From NCBI RefSeq assembly GCF_900106065.1, contig NZ_LT629796.1, positions 2,144,001 through 2,208,000 of the forward strand: a stretch of 64,000 nt of DNA, in the 5' to 3' direction. Below are positions 40,414 through 50,328 of the stretch, piece after piece. A program made the position numbers and the translations under genes. The notes beneath the pieces were generated by a model. It searched no databases. It had not been told where the DNA came from and worked only from the letters and a program-made list of their open reading frames with translations. Origin of the DNA: Pseudomonas mandelii (GTDB taxonomy: Bacteria > Pseudomonadota > Gammaproteobacteria > Pseudomonadales > Pseudomonadaceae). Position 1 is the first letter of the stretch, and each line of letters starts with the position of its first letter.

Positions 40414-42348
40414 ATGCGTTCGCCTGCTTCCGCCCCGCTGCGTTTCCTGATGATGGTCACAAGCCTGTGGCTAGTGATTTTTTTCCTCACCCGCCTAGTG
40501 TTACTTGCTACTCATCTTTCAGAGTCGGGCACTGCATTTGCGTCGATCTTTGGCATAGGAGTCTTATACGACCTGAGCTTTTTACTGTACGCCGCACTGC
40601 CGATGAGCCTTTATGTGCTGCTGTGCCCGCCGTCGCTGTGGCGTTCACGTGGTCACCAGTGGTTTTTGCAGGGGCTACTGACGCTCAGCGTTTTCGCCAT
40701 GTTATTTACTGCGGTGGCTGAATGGCTGTTCTGGGACGAGTTTGGAGTACGCTTCAATTTTATAGCCGTGGATTACTTGGTGTACTCCGACGAGGTGTTT
40801 AACAACATCCTGGAGTCCTACCCAATCGGCAAATTGCTTAGCGGGCTGGCGGTTATCGCGGTGGTCATTTGCATTGCTCTGCACAAACCTCTTCAGCGGG
40901 TAATTGGTGCGCCTTTGCCGTCCTGGCGTCAGCGCCTGCTGAGTATCGCAGTGATTTTCGCTTTGAGTGCTTTCGTTCTGTTGGTCGTTGACCAAGACAC
41001 TCCACGTGGCAAGGGCGGCAACACCTATCAGCATGAGCTGGCCAGCAATGGTCCCTACCAGTTCTTCGCCGCATTTCGCAATAATGAGCTGGACTACGAT
41101 CAATTCTACGGCACCTTGCCGAATGACGTAGTTGGCAAGAACATCCACCAAGAGTTGGCGGAAAGCGATGTTCGGTTCATTGGTAAGGATTCGCTCGATG
41201 TCCGTCGAATCGTGACCCAGAACGATAAGACCCAGCGACATAATATTATCTTGGTGATTATCGAAAGCTTCAGCGCCAAGTACATGGGCAGCAATGGGAA
41301 CCCTGGCAACCTGACGCCTAATCTCGACAAATTGCGTAAGGAAAGCCTGTACTTCAACAACTTCTATGCCACTGGCACCAGGACGGACCGCGGCCTGGAA
41401 GCCATTACGTTGTCTATTCCGCCAACGCCGGGCCGCTCTATTGTCAAACGGGTAGGCCGTGAAAGTGGTTTTGCCAGCCTGGGCCAACAGTTGAATCACG
41501 TCGGCTATGACAGCGTGTTTGTATATGGCGGCCGTGGCTACTTTGACAACATGAACGCGTTCTTCAGCGGGAATGGTTATGAAGTTGTCGATCAAAGCAG
41601 TGTCGATGAAGCTGAGATCCATTTCAAAAATGCCTGGGGTATGGCTGATGAAGACCTCTACCAACAAACGCTGAAACTGGCAGACGAGAATTTCGCTTAC
41701 CAAAAACCATTCCTGCTGCAACTGATGACCACCTCCAATCATCGTCCATACACTTACCCTGAAGGAAGGATCGATATTGCATCCGGTGACGGCCGTGACG
41801 GTGCTGTGAAATACACCGACTATGCAATCGGCAAGTTTCTTGAAGCAGCCCGAAAGAAAGCTTGGTTCGACGACACTATCTTCGTCTTTGTCGCTGACCA
41901 CACCGCTGGCAGCGCGGGTAAAGAAGATCTTCCGATCCGTAACTACCAAATCCCTTTGTTCATCTATGCGCCAAAGCTCCTTCCTGCGCGTGAAGACGGT
42001 CAGCTGGCAAGTCAGATCGACCTAGCCCCAACCCTGCTCGGTCTTTTGAACCTCAATTACGAATCGACATTCTTCGGCCGCAATTTGCTTCAGCCTTCCA
42101 CCCTGCCGCCCCGCGTGCTGGTAGGAAATTACCAACACCTAGGACTGTTCGATGGTAAAGATCTGGCGATTCTCAGCCCCCGAGCGGTGTTGCGACGCCA
42201 CGATGATGCGCTGGGCGCCAGTCATGAAGTGACAGTTCAGCTCGACGACCCACTCATCGCACGTGCGATTACCTATTACCAAGCCGCGAGTTATGGTTTC
42301 ACCCATGGCTTGTTGAATTGGCCCGGCAGTGAAAACATCACCAAGTAA
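40414..42348 (+). CDS. LTA-synthase-like membrane sulfatase / phosphoglycerol transferase family protein
   Basis: Protein of 644 residues: five N-terminal transmembrane helices (to about residue 195), then an extracytoplasmic alkaline-phosphatase-type domain. The metal site start is IILVIIESFSAKYMG (Glu285 region), the nucleophile Thr lies in TGTRTDRGLEA, and VFVADHTAGS gives the C-terminal metal ligands. Members transfer phosphoglycerol or phosphoethanolamine to glycans or lipids. AAGGAG lies six bases before the ATG. Substrate unknown. Confidence 0.88.
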   Translation: MRSPASAPLRFLMMVTSLWLVIFFLTRLVLLATHLSESGTAFASIFGIGVLYDLSFLLYAALPMSLYVLLCPPSLWRSRGHQWFLQGLLTLSVFAMLFTAVAEWLFWDEFGVRFNFIAVDYLVYSDEVFNNILESYPIGKLLSGLAVIAVVICIALHKPLQRVIGAPLPSWRQRLLSIAVIFALSAFVLLVVDQDTPRGKGGNTYQHELASNGPYQFFAAFRNNELDYDQFYGTLPNDVVGKNIHQELAESDVRFIGKDSLDVRRIVTQNDKTQRHNIILVIIESFSAKYMGSNGNPGNLTPNLDKLRKESLYFNNFYATGTRTDRGLEAITLSIPPTPGRSIVKRVGRESGFASLGQQLNHVGYDSVFVYGGRGYFDNMNAFFSGNGYEVVDQSSVDEAEIHFKNAWGMADEDLYQQTLKLADENFAYQKPFLLQLMTTSNHRPYTYPEGRIDIASGDGRDGAVKYTDYAIGKFLEAARKKAWFDDTIFVFVADHTAGSAGKEDLPIRNYQIPLFIYAPKLLPAREDGQLASQIDLAPTLLGLLNLNYESTFFGRNLLQPSTLPPRVLVGNYQHLGLFDGKDLAILSPRAVLRRHDDALGASHEVTVQLDDPLIARAITYYQAASYGFTHGLLNWPGSENITK

Positions 42349-42366
42349 TAGCCCCACCACCAGGCA

Positions 42367-42395
42367 CCCCCGCATACCGTTAATTTATGCGGGGG
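42367..42395 (+). terminator. Stem-loop terminator after the LTA-synthase-like gene
   Basis: CCCCCGCATA / TATGCGGGGG, 10-bp stem, nine-base loop, 18 bases after the stop codon. No strong T-tract follows, so efficiency is uncertain. Confidence 0.6.
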
Positions 42396-42503
42396 CGCAA
42401 GCTGAATAGCCGTCTAGCCAGCATACCTTCCTGATTGAACGAGCCCTCCACAGAGGGCGGCTTTGGGTCGATTTCTGCCTCTCGCCAAGAGTAGCAATCG
42501 TCA

Positions 42504-43409
42504 CTAACCAGACTTCTTCTCCACAATAATCTGGTCATTAGGGACATCTAGCTGGCGCTTAAGATCGCCGTCCGCAAAAGAAATGACCGTCGTGCTGCCA
42601 AAGCCTTTGAACAAGACGCTCACCCCTGCGTAGGCTTTGTAGCCTTCCAGCACTTTTGCTTCCTTCGCCAACAGAGTGTCTGGAACCAAGGCGTTATAAG
42701 GCGCTTTAACATAAATAGTCGCATGCTCGATGCGGACCTGCGCCAAGCGCATGGCGCCATCCATGAGTTGGCCAGAAACGCCGCCGAAAATAAGTGGTGT
42801 TAGCAGGACCACAGTAAGGCTAACCAAATAGGCGGATTTTTGTTTTCCAGCATCTCCCGATTGCAGAAGAGCATCCTTCTCGGGCGTAGCGATTACGCTG
42901 TTCAAGAGTTTTTCATGAAGCCGGTACTGCGCTCCAGCCGAGTGAGCAATGGAAAAGAACAAATAAAGCGCAATCGATAGCAGGGGCAAATTCCAGTAGG
43001 CCGCGATGTCACGTCGCCCAAGGCCCCAAATCAACACGCCAGCCACTATGGCCAAAGGAATAGCACGCCAATTGAAACGAGCCAGTTCGTACTTAGCTTT
43101 TTTACCCCCCGTTTTTTTACGCGCATATTCATAAATAAGGCTGAACACCGGCCGCACGATGATCGACATGCAAACGCCAAGCGAGACCATGCAGGCCACG
43201 AACATGGCATAAACACCGCCAAAACAACTCGCTGCAAGTAAGAACAGTAACCCGTCCCCTAGGGCAAGGCCTTGAGGGAAGTGTCCAACTCGAAGCGCAT
43301 AAAGAATTACGCAAGCACTTCCTAGGCCGATACTGAGCTTAAGTGCAGCAGTGGTGAGTTTCGAAAAACTTTCAGCTGTAGATTCGAGTGACGAAATGAC
43401 TGTTTTCAT
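42504..43409 (-). CDS. Unknown membrane protein, 301 residues
   Basis: About five hydrophobic segments in the first 225 residues (for example ALKLSIGLGSACVILYAL and YLVSLTVVLLTPLIFGG), then a soluble C-terminal part. A basic cytoplasmic stretch ARKKTGGKKAKYE separates the early helices. No family recognised. It converges with the LTA-synthase-like gene and has about 95 bases between. From 43410 to 43732 I see no gene. Confidence 0.6.
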   Translation of the reverse strand: MKTVISSLESTAESFSKLTTAALKLSIGLGSACVILYALRVGHFPQGLALGDGLLFLLAASCFGGVYAMFVACMVSLGVCMSIIVRPVFSLIYEYARKKTGGKKAKYELARFNWRAIPLAIVAGVLIWGLGRRDIAAYWNLPLLSIALYLFFSIAHSAGAQYRLHEKLLNSVIATPEKDALLQSGDAGKQKSAYLVSLTVVLLTPLIFGGVSGQLMDGAMRLAQVRIEHATIYVKAPYNALVPDTLLAKEAKVLEGYKAYAGVSVLFKGFGSTTVISFADGDLKRQLDVPNDQIIVEKKSG

Positions 43410-43732
43410 AGATACACATTTAGATTATTGGGACCAATGGTCATGCGCCAGGGCTGCTCATGGAGCGGCCGTTCTTCGCGAGGATCAGGCCTAGGTGTTC
43501 GGCAGCGCGCACCAAAGCTTCAACCCTTTTCCGTCACTACAGCCCGAAAAATTTAAAAGCATCATCTTTATCTGACGCCTGCTGGAATGCGACAGGTACC
43601 ACTCACCGAAGCCCGCACAACAATCCGCTTAATATTCGTGGTGCCGACCGTTGCGAGTCTGGCCGGCTTGTTTTGATTGAACCTCATGTTTTTATGTGTC
43701 AAAGTCTCATTAAATTATGATCAAACCACGCC

Positions 43733-44023
43733 ATGACCTACGACAATTTTCTTGCTGAGCTCAACAGTGCGGGACTCAGTGTAAAGCGCTTTGCTGACCT
43801 CGTAGGTATGCAGCCCAACTCGGTTTCCAACTATAAGAAGCGGGGTGAAGTCCCGGTACATCTCGCATTGATCGCCAGTCTTCTCGCTGAAATGTCCACT
43901 CACCGTATCGATTACGAACCTGTCATAGCGCGAGTACAGCCCGTCAAGAAGCGGCCGCGCGGCGCTGCAGGCGGCGGCCGGTTCGCAGGCGACAAGCAGA
44001 CCTCGTTGGGGTTCCACCAATGA
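43733..44023 (+). CDS. Small Xre-like HTH protein preceding an N6-adenine methylase
   Basis: Protein of 96 residues. The N-terminal half is a helix-turn-helix (LSVKRFADLVGMQPNSVSNY, residues 15-34); the C-terminal half is basic and Gly/Arg-rich. It lies 67 bases upstream of the methylase on the same strand. By analogy with controller proteins of restriction-modification units, it may regulate the downstream genes. A TATGAT hexamer at 43716-43721 could be a -10 box. Confidence 0.72.
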   Translation: MTYDNFLAELNSAGLSVKRFADLVGMQPNSVSNYKKRGEVPVHLALIASLLAEMSTHRIDYEPVIARVQPVKKRPRGAAGGGRFAGDKQTSLGFHQ

Positions 44024-44090
44024 CTGAGCATCAGGGCATTTGGGTATCGCTCGGCATTACGGGCCCGATGCAACCGCGGAGGCTCCGCTC

Positions 44091-47000
44091 ATGAGTGCGG
44101 TCATCGATTCCCGCTGGTCGAAGGCACTGACGCTCGACAGACGCCGGGCCCCCGAGTTCTATGCGGCCGGCAGCAAGGTCGCCGCAGGTGCGCATGCCGA
44201 GGCGATCCGCTTTACACTCGATGAATTGGGTCTATCGGCGGTTAGCTGTATCAATGGCGTTCCCACAATCGCCTTTTTGAGCGATCCCCTCGTTTCCATA
44301 GAGCGCATCGACGAGCTTCATCGGATTCTGTGGAATCAAGGTTTGATGAGCATGCTGCTCGTCATTCGCAGCGACGAATTGATTGCGTACTCGCTCGTGC
44401 AACGCCCGTTGCATAGCGACCAGAACCGGGATAAAGACCCACGCTTAGTCAAGACGCTCTCCCTTCTCAGCGATGCCTTGGAGCTGCGCGAATTACTCGA
44501 CGCGGCTGAGTCGGGGCGGTTCTGGTATGAGAACGATGGCTATTTCAATCCGGACAACCGAGTTGACAGCGTTCTTCTGGCCAACCTACTGATGGCGTTT
44601 CGCAGCCTCAAGGACGAGCTTGGGAAAGATGCCTCTCAGGCGCTGCTGATGCAAACCATGTTCGTAGCCTACTTAGAGGATCGTCAGATCATCGGTGAGG
44701 CCGTATTTCGTGCCGCGTCACAGGATCGCTTTGGCACTCTGTTGGAGCTGCTCGGGTCCGGAGACCCTGAGCTCTTTGACGCGCTGTTCACATGGCTGCA
44801 TGGTGCTTTCAACGGCAACCTCTTCAAAGCCCCTTGCGCATTTGAGACCGGAGACGCTCTGCCACCCAAGCTCAAGCCTGAGCATCTAGCCGTGCTCACG
44901 CGGTTCCGCTGCGGTCACGAGAACATGGCCACTCGCCAGCTTCGGTTCTGGGGCTACGACTTCCGTTACATGTCGATCGGACTCATTAGCGCGGTTTACG
45001 ACCGGTTCCTGAAGGAAGAGGCGGACAAAAAGAGTGCAGACGGGGCATTTTATACCCCGATGTTCTTGGCCGATATCGTAGTCAATCAACTGTGGGACGA
45101 ACTGACCGACGAGCAGAAGACGCATGGCATCTACTGCGATCCGGCTTGCGGATCTGGCATCTTCTTGGTGCGGTTGTTCCAGCGTCTGGTCGAGCACCAT
45201 TGCCAGGTCAAGAAGAAGCGACATGCAACGTGGACCGACTTGAAAGCCATTGCGAATCGCCTCCATGGAGGAGACATCAACTCTTCCGCAGTGCGTGTCA
45301 CGGCGTTTTCCCTGTATATCGCCCTCCTCGAACAATCGAGCCCTTCAGACTTGCCCAAACTCATCAAGGCCGGCAAGTTGCTGCCGCCTCTTTATGGGAA
45401 GACTCTACTTCCCGGGTCAGACTTCTTCAGCGTCAAGGATGCCCCCCCATTTGACGTGATCATCGGTAATCCGCCTTGGAATGGTCGTACCGGACAGCTG
45501 ACAACAGCACAAAATTGGACCACCTCCAATGGCTACCTCGCGCCCGCCAAAGACATTGCATGGGGATTCGTATGGAAGGCCCTGGAAGGGATCAAGCCAA
45601 CAGGCCTAGTGGCATTTCTGTTGCCTGCCATGGGGATCTTGCACAACACGGAGAGCCAAGCCGCGCGCCGGATGTTGCTGCAGCGGTCCAGGATCCGCCG
45701 AATTATCAACATGTCTGATCTCTGCTTTCAGCTTTTCGATGGAGCGCAGCGTCCAACCGCCTTCGTGCTGTATGGGCCTCAGAAGCAAGAGCAAGCGCCC
45801 TACCGCTTCGAGTACTGGATCCCCAAGGCTGACCTTAACCTACGACTCAAGCGCCTGGTGACGCTGTCGCGCGCCGATCGTTTGACGTTTCGCGCCGACC
45901 TAGTCGCCGAGGATTCCACCGTTTTCAAGCGTCGCTTGTGGACGCGGGCTCCCGAGGAACGACTGCTGCAATACCTTCGTACGATCCCGCCCATAAGCTC
46001 GCTTGTACAGGAGTTTAAGGCCTTCAAGCGTTCCAAGGTTGAGTTCAACCGGGACGAGCACTGGGTGATCGGGCAGGGTTTTAAGCCAGCGCAAGAGAAC
46101 CGCCTGAACGATCCTGAGTACCAGACGACCATTGTCGAGATCGTTACTCGGCTGCCCTACCTGGATGCGAGTCAGTTCCAGGCAGTGGCCATACCACGAG
46201 TAGAGGCTAGCCCCTGGCATACATCAGTCGTTCATCGGGCAGGGTTTGACGCCGGATTTTTTGGGCCTCACATCTTGATTCCGCAAGGGGTGGAACGGGC
46301 CGTTGGCCGGGTGCGGGCGGCATTCAGCGAACAGGACATCGTGTTCCGAAGTTCGCTTCAGTCGATCACCGTGCCGCCTGGACAGGAACGTAAAGCTAAG
46401 GTGCTGACGGCCGTGCTAAACAGCAGTCTGGCGGCCTGGTTTTATTTCCACGACACGTCATACCTAGGAGCCGATCGGGCCAAAGTACCCCAAGGTGAAT
46501 TGCTGAGGCTGCCGTTCGACGATCCTGAGAATATGCCGGATCCTGCAAAGGCGTTCAAAGCGGAAAAGAAGTTGGTGGCACTGATTGACAGCGAGCTTGC
46601 GACCGCGCAGAAGCTGCTTGCCTCGCGGCAAGATGTGTTGGGCGCCATCGACCGTCTGGTATTCGAGTATTACGGACTCGATGCCGGTGACGTGGCCATC
46701 ATCGAAGACACAGTTCACCATGTCATCCCAGCAATGCAGCCCAGACGCAACTCCGGCTTGCAGTCCATCTGGGCGCAGGCTAGCTCGAGTCAGCGGGCGA
46801 CCTACGCCTCCATGCTGTGCAACGCACTCTCTCCGTACTTTCGCGTACCCGTCAAAGCTTCATTGGCAGCGCGCTCCTCCGATGTGGCGGTGTTGAAGCT
46901 GACAATCGGCGATGAGGCGGCGCCGTACACTGAGGACACGTTTGGCGAGTTCAATGACTTCCTCGGGTCGATCGCCGCAAAGCTTCCCATCGATTTGCCT

Positions 47001-47186
47001 GGCAACGTGCAACTGATACCTGATCTGCGTCTCATCGTTGACCGCGACATGTATCTAGTGAAGCCCACGGCGCTGCGGCACTGGCTTCGATCCACAGCAT
47101 TGGCTGACGCGGAGCAGATTGCAGCGGAGTTCGTAGCGGCCGCGGCCCTCCATGGAATGGAGGGGGTGGACCATGCTGGCGGGTAG
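44091..47186 (+). CDS. Large N6-adenine DNA methyltransferase (type IIG/Eco57I-like)
   Basis: Protein of 1031 residues. A ~315-residue N-terminal region precedes the methylase core: GAFYTP near 318, SAM motif DPACGSG at 350-356, catalytic NPPW at 460-463. A long C-terminal region (beyond ~600) likely holds target recognition. I see no clear PD-(D/E)XK nuclease site in the N-terminal region, unlike classic type IIG enzymes. The ATG at 44091 is supported by GCGGAGG at 44076-44082. It overlaps the next gene by 14 bases. Role as restriction-modification or phage defence is inferred. Confidence 0.88.
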   Translation: MSAVIDSRWSKALTLDRRRAPEFYAAGSKVAAGAHAEAIRFTLDELGLSAVSCINGVPTIAFLSDPLVSIERIDELHRILWNQGLMSMLLVIRSDELIAYSLVQRPLHSDQNRDKDPRLVKTLSLLSDALELRELLDAAESGRFWYENDGYFNPDNRVDSVLLANLLMAFRSLKDELGKDASQALLMQTMFVAYLEDRQIIGEAVFRAASQDRFGTLLELLGSGDPELFDALFTWLHGAFNGNLFKAPCAFETGDALPPKLKPEHLAVLTRFRCGHENMATRQLRFWGYDFRYMSIGLISAVYDRFLKEEADKKSADGAFYTPMFLADIVVNQLWDELTDEQKTHGIYCDPACGSGIFLVRLFQRLVEHHCQVKKKRHATWTDLKAIANRLHGGDINSSAVRVTAFSLYIALLEQSSPSDLPKLIKAGKLLPPLYGKTLLPGSDFFSVKDAPPFDVIIGNPPWNGRTGQLTTAQNWTTSNGYLAPAKDIAWGFVWKALEGIKPTGLVAFLLPAMGILHNTESQAARRMLLQRSRIRRIINMSDLCFQLFDGAQRPTAFVLYGPQKQEQAPYRFEYWIPKADLNLRLKRLVTLSRADRLTFRADLVAEDSTVFKRRLWTRAPEERLLQYLRTIPPISSLVQEFKAFKRSKVEFNRDEHWVIGQGFKPAQENRLNDPEYQTTIVEIVTRLPYLDASQFQAVAIPRVEASPWHTSVVHRAGFDAGFFGPHILIPQGVERAVGRVRAAFSEQDIVFRSSLQSITVPPGQERKAKVLTAVLNSSLAAWFYFHDTSYLGADRAKVPQGELLRLPFDDPENMPDPAKAFKAEKKLVALIDSELATAQKLLASRQDVLGAIDRLVFEYYGLDAGDVAIIEDTVHHVIPAMQPRRNSGLQSIWAQASSSQRATYASMLCNALSPYFRVPVKASLAARSSDVAVLKLTIGDEAAPYTEDTFGEFNDFLGSIAAKLPIDLPGNVQLIPDLRLIVDRDMYLVKPTALRHWLRSTALADAEQIAAEFVAAAALHGMEGVDHAGG

Positions 47187-47811
47187 TCCTGATGCTTGGC
47201 TTGCTCATTTTCGAGATCTTGGTGAGCAAATGTCCGAAGCGATTGAAGCTGCCTGGCCAATCTGCATCAGACCTTTACAGTCCAAGAAGGACGCGATGAC
47301 GCATGAAGATCACATTACCGAGCATCTAGTTCAGGCTCTGAGGCGCACGAAGAAGGTGCCGGGTAGAATCACATACCAATATGTCCTATTGATCGAGGAC
47401 GCCAACGGCAACGTATCCCTGTCGAGTAGCATCGACTTCGTGTTAACAGTGGGTGACGATGAAGACGTCTACCTAGCTTATGAATGCAAGCGGCTAAACG
47501 TGTCCTATGCAGCCCGCGTACGTAACCTCTGTGTCCCATATGTCGATGAGGGCCTCATGCGCTTTGTCACAGGCCAGTATTCCAATGGCCTTCCAATGGC
47601 TATGATGATTGGCTACGTCATGAACGGGGATAACGGCAGGGCACGTAGAGGGCTGACCAAAGTCATGAAGTCACGCACAGCTACCCTCGGGCTGACCACC
47701 GAACAGGACCGCCCATCGTTACCGGGGATGCCCACTCGCTTCAGTTCCACGCACACATGCATGCCCGGCCATAGCATGAAGGTGGAGCACCATCTTTTGC
47801 CTTGGCCATGA
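47173..47811 (+). CDS. Predicted PD-(D/E)XK-type nuclease partner of the methylase
   Basis: Protein of 212 residues overlapping the methylase stop by 14 bases, so co-translated. A conserved-looking block fits the PD-(D/E)XK active site: Glu in HEDHITEHLV, Asp in SSIDFVLTVG and Glu-Cys-Lys in YLAYECKRLN. It ends HHLLPWP, a pattern seen at the C-termini of some restriction-associated proteins. I do not recognise the family. The most likely role is the cleavage subunit of a two-gene restriction unit; this is inference. Confidence 0.6.
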   Translation: MLAGSPDAWLAHFRDLGEQMSEAIEAAWPICIRPLQSKKDAMTHEDHITEHLVQALRRTKKVPGRITYQYVLLIEDANGNVSLSSSIDFVLTVGDDEDVYLAYECKRLNVSYAARVRNLCVPYVDEGLMRFVTGQYSNGLPMAMMIGYVMNGDNGRARRGLTKVMKSRTATLGLTTEQDRPSLPGMPTRFSSTHTCMPGHSMKVEHHLLPWP

Positions 47812-48214
47812 CCGGTGAAGAAAAATCGGGCCGTAAACTGCCAGATGTCAGACCCGGACGAAGAGCACGTGATTAGCATAGCCAAGGCAATCTTGGAAGC
47901 CGACGAAAACGCCCTTGATCAATCCCGCAAGCGCCACCCATTCGAAGGGTAGGACGCGCAGCTGATGCTCGAAGCCACGCCATTGCTTGCTGAGCGTAGG
48001 GGTGACTGCTTTTATCGGATACATCGCCTAACAGCGTCCGCGTTTAGCCGACAGTTGTCCGCCATGATAGGCGGCAGATGGACAGACCCTGACGCTTGCC
48101 GGTATCTGCTGCCCTTTATCACTTCAGGTCTGCCCCCAGCGACGCTTTACTACAGAGTCCGGCCATCCTGATAGACTCGATCAGATTATAGATAAAACCC
48201 TTTTGAGAAATGGT
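47812..48214. other. Gap after the methylase/nuclease pair; one tiny ORF
   Basis: A 35-codon frame at 47845-47952 (MSDPDEEHVISIAKAILEAD at its start) has an acidic N-terminus but no ribosome site. Otherwise no gene, repeat or RNA seen. Confidence 0.3.
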
Positions 48215-48547
48215 ATGAATACAGAATTGATGGAAGATGAGATGCGCCGTGCGCTATTCGGTGATTCTGAGCCCTCTGCGCTGGCAATTAACTCAAACGT
48301 GCAGGATACAGTTTTGGATGTTGTGATCGTGCAACCGGTGAAGGCAGCGAAGAAAAAGACAGTCTCAAAAGGCTTCACACCTAGGTTGAGAATCACGCTC
48401 CGTGTGGGAAACGAATTTGAAGGCGAGATGCACGAGATGGTACATGAGGCCGATACGCTGAGCTCCTTAGTTGCAGAACAAGAAGCTACTAAGGCGGCCA
48501 GAAAGAAATTCAGGTTTGTGGAAGTGGTCTCGGTCAAGTCGATGTAA
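48215..48547 (+). CDS. Hypothetical protein, 110 residues
   Basis: No family recognised. Acidic N-terminus, a basic linker KAAKKKTVSKG around residue 45-55, and a predicted beta segment RLRITLRVGNEFEGEMHEM. Composition suggests a small soluble cytoplasmic protein. The start at 48215 follows GAGAAATGG; an alternative upstream TTG exists. It is close enough to the methylase cluster to be part of it, but 400 bases apart and with no sequence link. Confidence 0.55.
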   Translation: MNTELMEDEMRRALFGDSEPSALAINSNVQDTVLDVVIVQPVKAAKKKTVSKGFTPRLRITLRVGNEFEGEMHEMVHEADTLSSLVAEQEATKAARKKFRFVEVVSVKSM

Positions 48548-48789
48548 GTGGGTACTCTATTCGCATTCGCTCGCTCCCCCGCCCGCGTAGCATTAAACCG
48601 TATTCGGTTACGGCGGGGCACTCAACAAGTTCGTGTCGATTGAAGCCTCAAACATTAGGGGCCGCGGTAGTCGTATCCCGGAATGGATTTAACACCATCA
48701 CTCCATCACTCTCGATGTTTCCCCAAGCCACATAATTGAAGGTGGCGACAGGCAGAAAACGACCCAGAGCTGTCATACCGTGCAAGCAA

Positions 48790-48972
48790 CTATCCCTGTG
48801 CTTTCTTCAGCCCTTTCAAGCGCACGTTCGCCCTTTGCACAGCGGCCATTTTTTCAGGCCGCTTCATGCGTTTCCACTTCCTGATGTCTTCCTTGCTTCG
48901 CCCGCAACTTACACACAGATCACTACTCAGTTGGCAAACTGAGATGCAGGGATTTTCGATTTCTTTAGCCAT
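48790..48972 (-). CDS. DUF1289-domain protein
   Basis: Protein of 60 residues with four cysteines spaced as in DUF1289 (CISVCQ and CVSCGR), probably a small metal-binding protein, followed by a basic C-terminal helix. It lies three bases downstream of the 123-residue hypothetical gene on the same strand, a likely operon. Confidence 0.82.
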   Translation of the reverse strand: MAKEIENPCISVCQLSSDLCVSCGRSKEDIRKWKRMKRPEKMAAVQRANVRLKGLKKAQG

Positions 48973-48974
48973 TG

Positions 48975-49346
48975 TCAGTCACCTTTGGCCACGCGTGATC
49001 GAGTCAGGCGACTTTTCCAGTCTCCACCGTGAGTGCGTTGGCACTCTTCCTCCGAGTCGAAGCGAACACTGTGATTTGAAGGGTTGAGGTCGATGTCCGC
49101 CTCATTCAACGCGATGGCTGTAAGCTCAAAGATGCGAGCCTTCGCGTCAGCCTGGGCGAGCTTTCTGTCAGCCAGGGTTTCGAACACCCAAATCACCGTC
49201 AGGGTTTCAGCCCACGCGTTCATGTCAGCAGTGTGGGTGAGCCAGGTAAAGCCTTTGATTTCACCTTTTGCTGTTTCGCACGCTTCGGTCAGCATGGTTA
49301 CCAACCGGCGTTCTATTCGCGCCAGTTCACGTTTCCCTGGAGGCAT
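48975..49346 (-). CDS. Conserved hypothetical protein, 123 residues
   Basis: Soluble, mainly helical, with a basic N-terminus (MPPGKRELARIERRL). AAAGGAAC precedes the ATG at 49346. Transcribed with the DUF1289 gene and 38 bases downstream of dmeF. Function unknown. Confidence 0.62.
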   Translation of the reverse strand: MPPGKRELARIERRLVTMLTEACETAKGEIKGFTWLTHTADMNAWAETLTVIWVFETLADRKLAQADAKARIFELTAIALNEADIDLNPSNHSVRFDSEEECQRTHGGDWKSRLTRSRVAKGD

Positions 49347-49384
49347 GCGGGTTCCTTTGGAGATAATGGTGGGGAGGCGCTGAA

Positions 49385-50308
49385 TCAGGCCGGTCGAAAC
49401 TCGACCGTCAGATGGCTGACTTCGTGAACCGGCTTGAGTCGTTCACGAATGCTGTCGGCGTTCACACTCGCTTGACCAAGGACGCTGACGATGGCCGCAT
49501 GGGCTTGCGGTCCAACGCGCCAGACGTGCAAGTCCGTGATGGTGGCATCCCCCGGTTTTTCAACCAGTTCGCGGATTTCTTCGGCAACGTGCGCATCTGT
49601 TTGATCCAGCAATACACCTGCGGTGACTCCCATCAAGGTCCATGCCCAACGCGCGATAACGATGGCGCCGAGGATGCCCATGGCCGGGTCCAGCCACACC
49701 CAGCCCAGATACCGGCCGGCGAGCAGTGCAGCGATGGCCAGAACCGAAGTGAGCGCGTCTGCGAGGACGTGGACGTAGGCCGATTTCAGGTTGTTGTCGT
49801 TCCCGTGATGGGCATGCGTATGGCCATGCTCATCATGATCGTGCCCATGACTGTGCCCGTGGCCCAGCAAGAGGGCACTGACAATGTTGACGATCAAACC
49901 GGCAATGGCGATGAGCGTAGCGGTGCCGAACTGAACGTCCGTTGGCTGCAAGAGGCGCATGACAGACTCAACGCCTATTCCCAGAGAGACCATACCGAGA
50001 ATCAGCGCCGAGGCGAATCCGCCCAAGTCTCCGACCTTTCCAGTCCCAAAACTGTATCGCTGGCTGGAAGCGTGGCGTTTCGCGTATCCGTAAGCGGCCG
50101 CCGCGATGCCCAATGCGCCGGCATGAGTTGCCATGTGAAAGCCATCGGCCAATAACGCCATCGAGCCAGTGATATACCCGGCAGTGATTTCACCAACCAT
50201 CATCACAACAGTTAGAGCCACAACCCAAAGCGTACGCTTGGCATTTTCGTCGTGCGCTGAGCCAAGGAACACGTGGTCGTGCGTGTAGTTGATGTTCGTG
50301 CTGTTCAT
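49385..50308 (-). CDS. dmeF: Cation diffusion facilitator DmeF (Co/Ni efflux)
   Basis: CDF-family metal exporter of 307 residues. It begins with HDHVFLGSAHDENAKRTLWV, the DmeF hallmark, and has six helices with paired metal-site residues (LLADGFHMATH; HVLADALTS), a His-rich cytoplasmic loop HGHSHGHDHDEHGHTHAHH and a C-terminal CDF domain. An ATG at 50308 is chosen; GTG at 50332 overlapping the dmeR stop is the alternative. Operon with dmeR. Confidence 0.9.
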   Translation of the reverse strand: MNSTNINYTHDHVFLGSAHDENAKRTLWVVALTVVMMVGEITAGYITGSMALLADGFHMATHAGALGIAAAAYGYAKRHASSQRYSFGTGKVGDLGGFASALILGMVSLGIGVESVMRLLQPTDVQFGTATLIAIAGLIVNIVSALLLGHGHSHGHDHDEHGHTHAHHGNDNNLKSAYVHVLADALTSVLAIAALLAGRYLGWVWLDPAMGILGAIVIARWAWTLMGVTAGVLLDQTDAHVAEEIRELVEKPGDATITDLHVWRVGPQAHAAIVSVLGQASVNADSIRERLKPVHEVSHLTVEFRPA

Positions 50309-50328
50309 GAGTGTGTGCCTGGATGTAT

